Source: Pseudomonas sp. G34 (GTDB lineage Bacteria > Pseudomonadota > Gammaproteobacteria > Pseudomonadales > Pseudomonadaceae). From it: 64,000 bases of DNA. The notes under the pieces were generated by a model. It had not been told where the DNA came from and ran no database searches. It was given only the letters and a program-made list of their open reading frames with translations. Position numbers and translations under genes: made by a program. Shown piece after piece: positions 46,411 to 54,551 of this stretch; positions within the stretch are counted from its first letter, which is position 1, and each line of letters begins with the position of its first letter. The stretch lies in contig NZ_JAVHZV010000007.1 of assembly GCF_031119625.1 (NCBI RefSeq), forward strand, positions 248,001 through 312,000, read 5' to 3'.

Positions 46411-46426
46411 GTTGCTATCTGGAAAA

Positions 46427-47476
46427 TTACAGGCGCGGATAGTCGATATAGCCGACCGGGCCGGAACCGTAGAAGGTTTCCTTGTGTGGCTCGTTCAGCG
46501 GTGCGTTCTGACGCAGGCGCTCGGGCAGGTCCGGGTTGGCGATGAAGGGCACGCCGAATGCCACCGCGTCGGCCTTGCCACTGGCCAGCCAGGCGTTGGC
46601 CTGGTCCTTGGTGAAGCCTTCGTTGGCGATGAACACGCCGCCGAATGCTTCCTTCAGGCTTGGCGACAGGCTGTCGTCGGCCTCGTGCTCACGGGCACAG
46701 AGGAAGGCGATATTGCGTTTGCCGAGTTCGCGGGCCACGTAGGTGAAGGTTTCGGCGCGGTTGGAGTCGCCCATGTCGTGGCTGTCGGCGCGTGGCGCCA
46801 GGTGCACGCCAACACGGCCCGGTTCCCATATGCTCAATACCGCATCGGTGACGTCGAGCAGCAGGCGGGCGCGGTTTTCCAGGCTGCCACCGTAGTTGTC
46901 GGTGCGCTGGTTGGTGCTGTCCTGCAGGAACTGGTCGAGCAGGTAACCGTTGGCGGCATGGATTTCCACGCCGTCGAAGCCGGCTGCCTTGGCGTTCTCG
47001 GCGCCCTGGCGATAGGCCTCGATGACGTCGGCGATCTCTTCGCTTTCCAGAGCGCGCGGGGTGACGAAGTCCTTCATCGGGCGGATCAGGCTGACATGGC
47101 CGGCCGGCTTGATGGCGCTCGGCGCCACTGGCAGTTCACCGTCCAGGTAGACCGGATCGGAGATGCGGCCCACGTGCCACAGTTGCAGGACGATCTTGCC
47201 GCCATTGGCGTGCACGGCCTTGGTCACGCCGCTCCAGCCACGTACCTGCTCATCGGACCAGATGCCGGGGGTGTTCGGGTAGCCGACGCCCATTGGCGTG
47301 ACCGAGGTGGCTTCGCTGATGATCAGGCCCGCCGAGGCGCGCTGTACGTAGTACTCGGCCATCAGGGCATTGGGCACGCGGCCTTCGTCGGCGCGGCAGC
47401 GGGTCAGCGGCGCCATGATGATGCGGTTGGGGAGTTCCAGATCGCCGATCTTGATGGGGTCGAACAGTGTGGTCAT
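46427..47476 (-). CDS. xenB: Xenobiotic reductase, old yellow enzyme family
   Basis: A 349-residue FMN-dependent ene-reductase of the OYE class that reduces activated C=C bonds, nitrate esters and nitroaromatics with NAD(P)H. Family marks are MAPLTRCRADEGRVPN near the start, the substrate-binding His and Asn in EIHAANGYLLDQFLQD (about residues 181-196), and RTDNYGGSLENRARL. Length and residues match XenB/NemA rather than the YqjM group. An ArsR-family gene lies 76 bases upstream on the same strand and probably controls it. Confidence 0.93.
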   Translation of the reverse strand: MTTLFDPIKIGDLELPNRIIMAPLTRCRADEGRVPNALMAEYYVQRASAGLIISEATSVTPMGVGYPNTPGIWSDEQVRGWSGVTKAVHANGGKIVLQLWHVGRISDPVYLDGELPVAPSAIKPAGHVSLIRPMKDFVTPRALESEEIADVIEAYRQGAENAKAAGFDGVEIHAANGYLLDQFLQDSTNQRTDNYGGSLENRARLLLDVTDAVLSIWEPGRVGVHLAPRADSHDMGDSNRAETFTYVARELGKRNIAFLCAREHEADDSLSPSLKEAFGGVFIANEGFTKDQANAWLASGKADAVAFGVPFIANPDLPERLRQNAPLNEPHKETFYGSGPVGYIDYPRL

Positions 47477-47552
47477 TGCCTAGATCCTCGAAACAGTTGT
47501 TCGGTACAGGTTGATGGACGGGTTGAAAGGTTCGCTTGGCGATCACCGGGGG

Positions 47553-47864
47553 TCAGAGATCGCGGGTGATCCGCTCGATGAAGGCGTCGATGGCCGCATC
47601 GTTGCGCTTGAAGAAGTTCCACTGGCCGACCTTGCGGCTGGTCACCAGGCCGGCGCGCTGCAGCGTGGCCAGATGCGCTGAAACCGTGGATTGCGACAGG
47701 CCGGTGCGCTCATCGAACTTGCCGGCGCACACACCTATATCGAAGGCGTGATCGGGCTGCACGAAGTGCGCTTCGGGCTCTTTCAGCCAGCGCAGAATGT
47801 CGCGGCGCACGGGATGGGCCAGCGCCTTGATCACTTCGTCCAGATCGATGTCTTCGCTGTTCAT
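47553..47864 (-). CDS. ArsR-family repressor linked to xenB
   Basis: A 103-residue winged-helix regulator. It starts with DEVIKALAHPVRRDILRWL, the ArsR/SmtB N-terminal helices, and has the recognition helix in TGLSQSTVSAHLATLQRAGL. It carries a single Cys (GVCAGKF, about residue 46), not the CxC of metal sensors, so thiol or electrophile sensing is more likely than arsenic or zinc. It is followed by xenB on the same strand and preceded by an inverted repeat. AGGAG stands 5 bases before the ATG. Confidence 0.9.
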   Translation of the reverse strand: MNSEDIDLDEVIKALAHPVRRDILRWLKEPEAHFVQPDHAFDIGVCAGKFDERTGLSQSTVSAHLATLQRAGLVTSRKVGQWNFFKRNDAAIDAFIERITRDL

Positions 47865-47911
47865 CGGGGCTCCTGCAAGCGTGTAACGCTGTATCGCGAT
47901 GGGACGAACTT

Positions 47912-47933
47912 TATATCGAGACTTGGCGATATA
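47912..47933. promoter_or_regulatory. Candidate ArsR operator
   Basis: TATATCG (47912-47918) and CGATATA (47927-47933) form perfect 7-bp inverted arms with an 8-base spacer. The site is 48-69 bases upstream of the ArsR start and 86-107 bases upstream of the divergent acpH. Confidence 0.6.
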
Positions 47934-48018
47934 CAGATCGTTCCAGCAGATAGTGCATATCGACCGGCATGATGGCGCGCCTCTCGCCGCTGGCGAGGCA
48001 AGGCTTTAAGCTGGGGCA

Positions 48019-48597
48019 ATGAATTACCTTGCTCACCTTCATCTGGGCGGCGATGCGCCCGCCGAACTGCTTGGCAGCCTGTATGGCGATTTCGTCAAAG
48101 GGCCACTGGCCGGGCGGTGGCCGGCCGCTATCGAGGCGGGCATCGCCCTGCACCGGCGTATCGACGCCTTCACCGACAGCCATCCGCTGCAGGCCAGGGC
48201 GCGGGCGCGCTTTCCTGCCGCGCGGCGGCGCGTGGCCGGGATATTTCTCGACCTGTTCTTCGATCACTGCCTGGCCCGCGACTGGCAGCGCTACAGCGAT
48301 CAACCGCTGCAGCGTTTCACCGACCGCGTTTACCGCGTGCTGGCCGCCGAGCCGCAACTGCCGGGCAGCCTGCAGCACATTGCCCCGCGCATGGCCGCCC
48401 AGGACTGGCTGGGCAGCTACGAGCAGTTCGAGGTGCTGGAACAGGTGATCGCCGGCATGTCGCGACGCCTGTCACGGGCGGGCCTGCTGGACGGCGGGCT
48501 GGACGATCTGCGCCGCCTCTACGAGCCGCTTAGCGAGGACTTCAGCGCCTTCTACCCGGCACTGATGGCCTTTGCCCGTGAGCAACGCGGCGCATAG
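48019..48597 (+). CDS. acpH: Acyl carrier protein phosphodiesterase
   Basis: A 192-residue enzyme of the AcpH family, an HD-like hydrolase that removes phosphopantetheine from acyl carrier protein. Diagnostic blocks are MNYLAHLHLGGDAPAELLGS, GDFVKGPLAGRWP, the acidic/His region AGIALHRRIDAFTDSHP and FLDLFFDHCLARDW. Length equals the E. coli enzyme. It is divergent from the ArsR-xenB unit. Confidence 0.93.
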   Translation: MNYLAHLHLGGDAPAELLGSLYGDFVKGPLAGRWPAAIEAGIALHRRIDAFTDSHPLQARARARFPAARRRVAGIFLDLFFDHCLARDWQRYSDQPLQRFTDRVYRVLAAEPQLPGSLQHIAPRMAAQDWLGSYEQFEVLEQVIAGMSRRLSRAGLLDGGLDDLRRLYEPLSEDFSAFYPALMAFAREQRGA

Positions 48598-48639
48598 CAA
48601 CGCGGCGTCTTTTCTGGCGGAACAGCGGCGCGGTGGATT

Positions 48640-49578
48640 TCACCGCTGCTCTGCAGCGTTCTGCAATCTCTCGAACAGCGTCGCATCGACCTTCTTGCGC
48701 CGTGCGCCTTCCAGGTGCGCGCGCATGCGGTCGGCGGCGGCGAGGCGGTCGCCCTGTTCGATCAGGTCGAGGATCTCCAGGTGCTGCTCGACCTGAGCAC
48801 GGCGGTGCTCGCGGGAAACGTCCACGCGGTATTCGACCAGGCGGCGCAGGCGATCCAGGCGCTTGAGCGATTGCAGCAGAAAGCGGTTGCCGGAAAACCC
48901 GGCGATGATTTCGTGGAAGCTCGAATTGGCTTCGTAGAGCTCCTCGATGGTCATGCTCAGGTAGCCACCCTCGGCGATGAATGTCTGCTGCTTGCGGCAG
49001 CTTTCCAGCAGCTCGCGGTCGACCTGGAAGGTCGGCGACAACAGCCCGGCCGGCTCGATGATCGAGCGGAAGGCGAAGCTTTCCTCGTAGGCCTCGATCG
49101 AGTCGATCACCGGCAGCATCTTCCAGCCCTGGCCGCTGCGCTGCTCGGCCCAGCCCTCCTGCTGCATGCGCAGCAGCGCCGCACGCAATTCGGCGCGGGA
49201 TACATCGAACTGGCGCATCAGTTCGATCTCGGTGAACTGCTCGGGCAACTGCCGTGACAGGCGCAGGGCGACGAAGCGGCGGTACACCGAATCCTCCTCG
49301 GCCTCGGCGATTTCCTGCACCAGCTCGTTGAGATCCTCCGCCGCCCGGGCGAGGAAGAAACCGCGGTTGCGGTCGTGCTTGAGCATGCCGCGTTCGGCGA
49401 GGTGGTTGAGCACGAACTTCACCGGCGTGCGCGAGGTATTGAGGGTTTGCGCCAGGTGCGATTCGGCCAGGTGATGGCCGATGGGCAGACGCTCACGGCG
49501 CACGTAGGCGATCACCTCGCGGGCGACGCGCTTCTGCAGGGCAGTGAGAACCGCCGAAGGGGTGTTGTCCTGGGCCAT
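48640..49578 (-). CDS. GntR-family regulator (FCD-like) divergent from AbrB permease
   Basis: A 312-residue regulator with two winged-helix regions near the N terminus (about residues 12-78 and 95-145), including SHLAQTLNTSRTPVKFVLNHL and FDVSRAELRAALLRM. The C-terminal helical effector domain resembles FCD (ANSSFHEIIAGFSGNRFLLQSL). The tandem DNA-binding domains are somewhat unusual for GntR proteins. The start at 49578 has no close Shine-Dalgarno, and a TTG/CTG upstream up to 49644 cannot be excluded. It is divergent from the AbrB-type permease gene, 330 bases apart, and probably regulates it. Confidence 0.82.
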   Translation of the reverse strand: MAQDNTPSAVLTALQKRVAREVIAYVRRERLPIGHHLAESHLAQTLNTSRTPVKFVLNHLAERGMLKHDRNRGFFLARAAEDLNELVQEIAEAEEDSVYRRFVALRLSRQLPEQFTEIELMRQFDVSRAELRAALLRMQQEGWAEQRSGQGWKMLPVIDSIEAYEESFAFRSIIEPAGLLSPTFQVDRELLESCRKQQTFIAEGGYLSMTIEELYEANSSFHEIIAGFSGNRFLLQSLKRLDRLRRLVEYRVDVSREHRRAQVEQHLEILDLIEQGDRLAAADRMRAHLEGARRKKVDATLFERLQNAAEQR

Positions 49579-49908
49579 GGCAGTGGGCGTCGATTCCTGT
49601 CTGGGGTAATGCGCCTGTGCCGAGCGAGTCGGCAGGCGCTGCATTCTGCTACGTAATCGACGCCACGGAAAGATGCCGGGCGGCTGGGGGGTTTAAAGGT
49701 GGATTGTTTTTTATGCTTCTAAAGATCAATAATAGGAGCGTCGATTCACGAGGCCTGCGGCAGATTCTAACGATTGATGCCGTGGCGCTCGACAGGCTGT
49801 GAACAACGTAGCGATAGAAAACATCCAATAATCAGGCTTCCGTTTTCCGCGACCACCTCGATCTCGATCCATCACCAGGCTGCTGGTGCACGTACCGAAG
49901 GGGACGCA
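49579..49908. other. Intergenic region between GntR regulator and permease
   Basis: 330 bases without a gene. The part 49690-49750 is AT-rich and includes CTTCTAAAGATCAATAATAG, a plausible promoter and operator area, but no clear palindrome is found. Confidence 0.4.
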
Positions 49909-50958
49909 ATGTTCAAGACCCACTGGAGCAATCACCTGGGCACGCCGATGGTCGGTGCCCTTGGCGCGGTGATCGCGACGTTTATCGGCTGGCCACTGCC
50001 ATGGATGATCGGCTCCCTGGTGGCGGTGATTCTGGTGCGCTGCTTCAGCACCTGGCAGCTGCAGCCCCTGCCGGGCGGGCGCAAGGTCGGCCAGTGGATC
50101 ATCGGCATCGGTATCGGCCTGCACTTCACGCCGGCGCTGGTGGCGCAGATTGGCGGGCATCTGCTGCCGATCATTGTCGGCGCGCTGATCACCGTACTCA
50201 GCAGCATCGCCGGCGTGTGGTTCATGCGGCGCACCGGAGAGAACATGGCCACGGCGTACTTTTCCAGCATGCCGGGCGGCTCCGGAGAAATGGTCAACCT
50301 CGGCGCCCGCAACGGCGCCGAACTGACCCGCGTGGCGGCGGCGCAAAGCCTGCGGGTGGTGGCCGTGGTGCTGCTGGTGCCGGCAGTATTCAAGTTTCTG
50401 CTCGGTGATGGTGAGGTGCATTTCCACGCTGCCCACGCGGACTGGCCGTGGCTGGCGCTGATCATGCCGGTGGCCGCGGCCGCCGGCTGGCTGTTGCAGC
50501 GCTACCGCCAGCCCAACCCCTGGCTGTTCGGGCCGCTGCTGGTCAGCGCCGCTGCCAGCATCGGCTTCGACCTGAGCAGCACGCTGCCGGCCGGCGCCAG
50601 CCAGGTTGGCCAGTTGATGATCGGCAGCGCCCTGGGCTGCTTCTTCAACCGCGCGTTCTTCCGTTATGCCCCTTCATTTCTGGCTCGCACCCTGCTCACC
50701 ACGCTGGTGATGATGCTGGTGGCGTTGGTCGGTGCGGTGTCGGTCGGCTGGGCAAGCGGGTTGGATATCCAGTCCCTGACCCTGGGCATGATGCCCGGCG
50801 GCATCGCCGAGATGAGCCTGACGGCCGAAACCCTGCAACTGGCCGTGCCGCTGGTGACCGCCATGCAGGTGGTGCGGCTGTTTCTGGTGCTGTTCCTGGC
50901 CGAGCCGATCTTCCGACGCTGGTTGCAGACCGATAGCCCGCAGTTGCGGCGGGCCTGA
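49909..50958 (+). CDS. AbrB-family membrane permease
   Basis: A 349-residue membrane protein of the AbrB family (PF05145, 'ammonia monooxygenase' / AbrB duplication; not the Bacillus transition regulator). About ten helices arise from two repeats, each with a PGG motif: FSSMPGGSGEMVNLGA (about residues 120-135) and LGMMPGGIAEMSLTAE (about 291-306). AAGGGGA lies 5 bases before the ATG. Substrate unknown; related genes often neighbour tricarboxylate or glyoxylate metabolism. It is divergent from a GntR regulator. Confidence 0.88.
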   Translation: MFKTHWSNHLGTPMVGALGAVIATFIGWPLPWMIGSLVAVILVRCFSTWQLQPLPGGRKVGQWIIGIGIGLHFTPALVAQIGGHLLPIIVGALITVLSSIAGVWFMRRTGENMATAYFSSMPGGSGEMVNLGARNGAELTRVAAAQSLRVVAVVLLVPAVFKFLLGDGEVHFHAAHADWPWLALIMPVAAAAGWLLQRYRQPNPWLFGPLLVSAAASIGFDLSSTLPAGASQVGQLMIGSALGCFFNRAFFRYAPSFLARTLLTTLVMMLVALVGAVSVGWASGLDIQSLTLGMMPGGIAEMSLTAETLQLAVPLVTAMQVVRLFLVLFLAEPIFRRWLQTDSPQLRRA

Positions 50959-51020
50959 TCGGTCTCGTCGTAATTCCATTGGCAGCGGCCGCTGCGTGAT
51001 GGAAGCGGACATCGGCGCAC

Positions 51021-51407
51021 TACCTGTGGGAGCGGGCCATGCCCGCGATTTTTCGCGCGCATGGCGCGCTCCCACAAAAAGCGCGGCAATCTCTGCCCTT
51101 GCCTTGTTAGCGTCGATCCATGGGAATGTGAGCTCGAAGATGACGCTTTACTACCTGTGGGAGCGGGCCATGCCCGCGATTTTTTCGCGCGCATGGCGCG
51201 CTCCCCAAAAAGCGCGGCAATCTCTGCCCTTGCCTTATTCGCGTCGATCCATGGGAATGCGAACTCGAAGTTGACGCTGTACTACCTGTGGGAGCGGGCC
51301 ATGCCCGCGATTTTTCGCGCGCCTGGCGCGCTCCCACAAAAAGCGCGGCAATCTCTGCCCTTACCTTATTCGCGTCGATCCGTGGGACTGCGAGCTCGAA
51401 GAAGATT
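51021..51407. repeat. Three tandem 131-bp REP-bearing repeats
   Basis: Copies begin at 51021, 51152 and 51283 (TACCTGTGGGAGCGGGCC in each), an exact 131-base period; the third is about 125 bases. Each has a REP-like core, outer arms GTGGGAGCG/CGCTCCCAC enclosing GCGGGC-cat-GCCCGC and GCGCGC-atg-GCGCGC. The rest of each unit is a conserved spacer (AAAAAGCGCGGCAATCTCTG onward). The middle copy lacks one base in its right arm. The array stops at the olsA stop codon. Confidence 0.9.
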
Positions 51408-52178
51408 CTAAGCCGCAGCCTGGGCCTCTGGCTGCGGGCCATAGAGCGCTTCGCTGATCGCTGCCTGGGCGCGGCGGGCCAGTTCGTTGCGGTTGCCGGA
51501 GTTGCTGGCGATTGGTTCGAGCAGCTGGATTTCTACCTCGGCGACATCGCTGTTCATCAGCCGCAGCAGGTGCGAGAGCAGGTCATCGTCGCCGATAAAG
51601 GGCGCCACATCGCAGCGCTGCCCATCGCGAACATAACGAATGGCCACCGGCTGCAGGTCGATGCCGCTTTCGATGGCGCTGCTCAGCAGGCGGCCGTGAA
51701 AGGTGCGCAGGGCCGTGCCGTCGCAGGTGGTGCCTTCCGGGAAGATCAGCAGATGGCGGCCGCCATTCAGATGACGACCCAGTTGCTGGTTGAGCAGCCC
51801 GCCGTCACCGGCGCCGCGGCGGATGAACAGGGTGCCGGCCTTGTGCGCCAGCCAACCGGCCAGCGGCCAGGTGCGCACTTCGGCCTTGGACAGGAACGAC
51901 AGCGGCGCCAGCATGCCGATCAGCGGAATGTCGGTCCAGGAGATGTGATTGCTCAGCCACAGCATCGGTTTTTGCGGCAGCTGCCCCCGCACGCTGACGC
52001 GAAAGGGCAGGGCGTTGCCCAGGCGGGCGAGAAACCAGCGGGTCAGGCGTTGGCGCAGGCCCAGCAAGTCACGGCGAGTCAGGCGTTCGACCGGCACCAG
52101 AAAAGTTGCCAGCAGCGCACCGACGCCGAGCACTGCCGCGAGGCGGCTCAGGCGCAGGTACAGACGCAGTTTGTTCAT
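51408..52178 (-). CDS. olsA: Lyso-ornithine lipid acyltransferase, PlsC-type
   Basis: A 256-residue membrane acyltransferase that adds the second (ester-linked) acyl chain to lyso-ornithine lipid. It has an N-terminal membrane segment (about residues 10-30), the acyltransferase motif NHISWTDIPL (His and Asp) and the motif FPEGTTCDG. Assignment to OlsA rather than generic PlsC is from its position directly downstream of olsB on the same strand, as in P. aeruginosa. The start at 52178 is the first ATG giving a normal N terminus; no strong Shine-Dalgarno is seen. The stop abuts a tandem repeat array. Confidence 0.9.
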   Translation of the reverse strand: MNKLRLYLRLSRLAAVLGVGALLATFLVPVERLTRRDLLGLRQRLTRWFLARLGNALPFRVSVRGQLPQKPMLWLSNHISWTDIPLIGMLAPLSFLSKAEVRTWPLAGWLAHKAGTLFIRRGAGDGGLLNQQLGRHLNGGRHLLIFPEGTTCDGTALRTFHGRLLSSAIESGIDLQPVAIRYVRDGQRCDVAPFIGDDDLLSHLLRLMNSDVAEVEIQLLEPIASNSGNRNELARRAQAAISEALYGPQPEAQAAA

Positions 52179-52277
52179 GGATTTTTCGGCCTGGAAATAA
52201 TAGGGAAGAGCGCTTAAGCGGGCAGCGCCCGGCACGGCATTTCTACCGTGACGGGACAGTGTGGGGCAAGCGGTCGA

Positions 52278-53036
52278 TCAGACCGCGGCTTTGAAATGCT
52301 TGGCGTAGCGTGGGCACAGCTCATCGCGCTTGAGCAGGATGAACACGTCGGCGACCTGGAAGTCCTTGTCCCAGCAGGGCTCACCGCAGATCTTGGCGCC
52401 CAGGCGCATGTAGGCCTTGAGCAGCGGTGGCATCTCGGCGATCACGTTGCCCGAGATCTCCAGGCTGGGCAGCGGCGTTTTCGGCTCGGCGCGCAGGTTC
52501 TCGGTGCACAGGTAGCGTTCGCGCAGGCGTTGCATGATCGCCTGGGCCTGGATGCCGCCATCCTGCATGGGGATGCTGGCGCAACCCATCAGGTAGCGGT
52601 AGCCGCCTTCGTTGAGCACTTCGGCCAGCTCGGCCCACAGAACCGCGATGGTTCCGCCGTTGCGGTACGCGGCGTCCACGCAGGTGCGGCCGATTTCCAG
52701 AATCGGGCCTTGCAGGTGGCGCAGGCCATGCAGGGCAAATTCCTCTTCGCTGTAGAAACGCCCCAGGCTGGCGGCTGCCTGGTGGTCGAGCAGGCGCGTG
52801 GTGGCCACCAGTTCGCCGCTGTTCAGGTCGCGCACACCGATGTGCTGGCAGTGCACGTCGTAGTCGTCCATGTCCAGGCCCAGCTCGGCGCCCTTGAGCT
52901 TTGCATCGAATTCGGCGCTGAACACGCGAAAACGCAGGGCCTGGGCCTCGCGCAGGGCGCGCGGCGTGCTCAGGCGCTCGGCCTGCAGGCGACGGGGAGC
53001 ATTGCTGCGCTCGGGTGCCATGGCGTTTTGGGTCAT
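52278..53036 (-). CDS. olsB: Ornithine N-acyltransferase OlsB
   Basis: A 252-residue GNAT-fold enzyme that moves a 3-hydroxyacyl chain from ACP to the alpha-amino group of ornithine, the first step of ornithine lipid synthesis, membranes being made phosphorus-free under phosphate limitation. Family blocks are [40 protein letters not shown] and [22 protein letters not shown] stands 6 bases before the ATG. olsA follows after 99 bases. No Pho box is evident to me in the upstream region. Confidence 0.92.
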   Translation of the reverse strand: MTQNAMAPERSNAPRRLQAERLSTPRALREAQALRFRVFSAEFDAKLKGAELGLDMDDYDVHCQHIGVRDLNSGELVATTRLLDHQAAASLGRFYSEEEFALHGLRHLQGPILEIGRTCVDAAYRNGGTIAVLWAELAEVLNEGGYRYLMGCASIPMQDGGIQAQAIMQRLRERYLCTENLRAEPKTPLPSLEISGNVIAEMPPLLKAYMRLGAKICGEPCWDKDFQVADVFILLKRDELCPRYAKHFKAAV

Positions 53037-53280
53037 GCCTTACCTCCGTTGCGGGTCGGGCAGCCTTGCTGCGCACGAACCGGAATTAGCCTGCAGACCT
53101 GAGAAAACTCAGGAAACACATTCAGGCTAGGCAGGGCGGGTGTCACGCCCATGAAGGTTCGGTGATGCTTATGTGACAGGCGGCGAGCTGCTGCCGGGCA
53201 TAGCTACCAGGCACAGGTAGTGCCGTGAGCAGGCAATCTTGCTTACCATGGGCGCCCGCCGTCTTCGAGCCACGCCGCCC

Positions 53281-53562
53281 ATGTTCTTCGTCCGCAACCT
53301 CGGTTTGCCTTTCATCCTCATCATTGGCGGCGTGGTGGCCATGATGGGCCTGGTGATCCTCTCCCAGCAGGGTGGCGCCGCCACGGGCTGGGCGCGGGCG
53401 CTGTTTCCCTGGATGGGCCTGCTGCCGGCCCTTGGGGCGGCCTGGGCAGTACGCCGGCTGGTGCAGATCGGGCAGTGGCGGCGCGGCACCCTGAATGGCG
53501 ATTGTCCGCGCTGCACCGGGGTGATGGCGGGCGGGCGCTGCCGCATGTGCGGGCAACGCTGA
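53281..53562 (+). CDS. Small membrane protein with C-terminal zinc ribbon
   Basis: A 93-residue protein with two membrane segments (about residues 8-28 and 42-60) followed by a short tail with CPRCTGVMAGGRCRMCGQ, a CxxC-x8-CxxC zinc-ribbon pattern, at the extreme C terminus. No family name is recognised. Coding bias looks normal. It is followed 87 bases later by the ODP-type protein gene on the same strand. Confidence 0.65.
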   Translation: MFFVRNLGLPFILIIGGVVAMMGLVILSQQGGAATGWARALFPWMGLLPALGAAWAVRRLVQIGQWRRGTLNGDCPRCTGVMAGGRCRMCGQR

Positions 53563-53649
53563 GCCAGCGTCGGCTTCCCTGACCCAGGTCATCACCCGCG
53601 CCCTGGCAGCTCCCTAAGCTCTGCCACTTTGGCTGACGAGTGTGCCGGT

Positions 53650-54435
53650 ATGCGCCGCGACCCCATCGTGCTGTTCGACAACGGCACCCACCGCTGCATG
53701 ATGTTCGATGACCTGGTCAGCGGCGAGGGCGTGCAGTCCAACCAGTTCCTGATCATCGACCATGACCAGTACCTGCTGCTCGACCCGGGTGGCGACCTGA
53801 CCTACGTGCCGCTGAGCATGGAGCTGTCCAAGCACATTCCGCTGCAGGAGCTGACCTACATCTTCGCCTCGCACCAGGACCCGGACATCATCGCCTCGCT
53901 CGACAAGTGGCTGCTGCACACCAGGGCGCAGGTCATCTGCTCCAAGCTGTGGGCGCGCTTTCTGCCACACCTGACGGCCAACTACCTGGCGCTGAGCCGC
54001 GGCATCAACACCTTCGACCGCATCATTGCCCTGCCCGACCGCGGCCAGTCCTTCGCCCTCGGGCGCTGCACGCTCAAGGCGGTGCCGGCGCACTTCCTGC
54101 ACTCGGTGGGCAACTTCCAGCTCTATGACCCGCTGAGCAAGATCCTCTTCTCCGGCGACATGGGCGCCTCGATGCTCGATGACAGTGGCCCGGTGGCGGA
54201 TTTCGCCGCCCATGTGCCGAGCATGCTCGGCTTTCACCGCCGCTACATGGCCAGCAACAAGGCCTGCCGCCTGTGGGCCGCCATGGTGCGCGGCATGGAC
54301 GTGGAGAGGATCGTGCCGCAACACGGTCGGCCGTTCATGGGGCGCGAGATGATCAGCGCCTTTTTGTACTGGATCGAGAACCTGGAATGCGGGCTCGACC
54401 TGCTCGGCCCCGAGGACTATCAGCTGCCCCGTTAG
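53650..54435 (+). CDS. ODP-type oxygen-binding di-iron protein (metallo-beta-lactamase fold)
   Basis: A 261-residue protein with a metallo-beta-lactamase fold of the oxygen-binding di-iron (ODP) group, related to the flavodiiron oxygen-reduction domain. In place of the HxHxDH of hydrolases it has SHQDPDIIAS (about residues 76-85), the HxDPD pattern of the ODP family. Other ligand blocks are AHFLHSVGNFQLYD, FSGDMGASM and VPQHGRPF. It most likely senses or reacts with O2 or NO; the partner is not evident. Start at 53650 gives a standard length. The gene precedes cardiolipin synthase. Confidence 0.82.
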   Translation: MRRDPIVLFDNGTHRCMMFDDLVSGEGVQSNQFLIIDHDQYLLLDPGGDLTYVPLSMELSKHIPLQELTYIFASHQDPDIIASLDKWLLHTRAQVICSKLWARFLPHLTANYLALSRGINTFDRIIALPDRGQSFALGRCTLKAVPAHFLHSVGNFQLYDPLSKILFSGDMGASMLDDSGPVADFAAHVPSMLGFHRRYMASNKACRLWAAMVRGMDVERIVPQHGRPFMGREMISAFLYWIENLECGLDLLGPEDYQLPR

Positions 54436-54551
54436 CGCCTGCCGTGCGCGGTGCTTTGCAAGCAGCACGCGCCCGGCTATCGTGGCGCATCCCCCCGCTG
54501 CCGCCGAGATGTCATGCGCCGCTTTTCCCATCCCCTGTGTGTGAGCGACTG

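Noticed and set aside
51021..51407. A CRISPR array, given the regular repeats
   Set aside because: The repeats are 131 bp in period with no variable spacers, each a REP palindrome with a conserved spacer; no cas genes are near.
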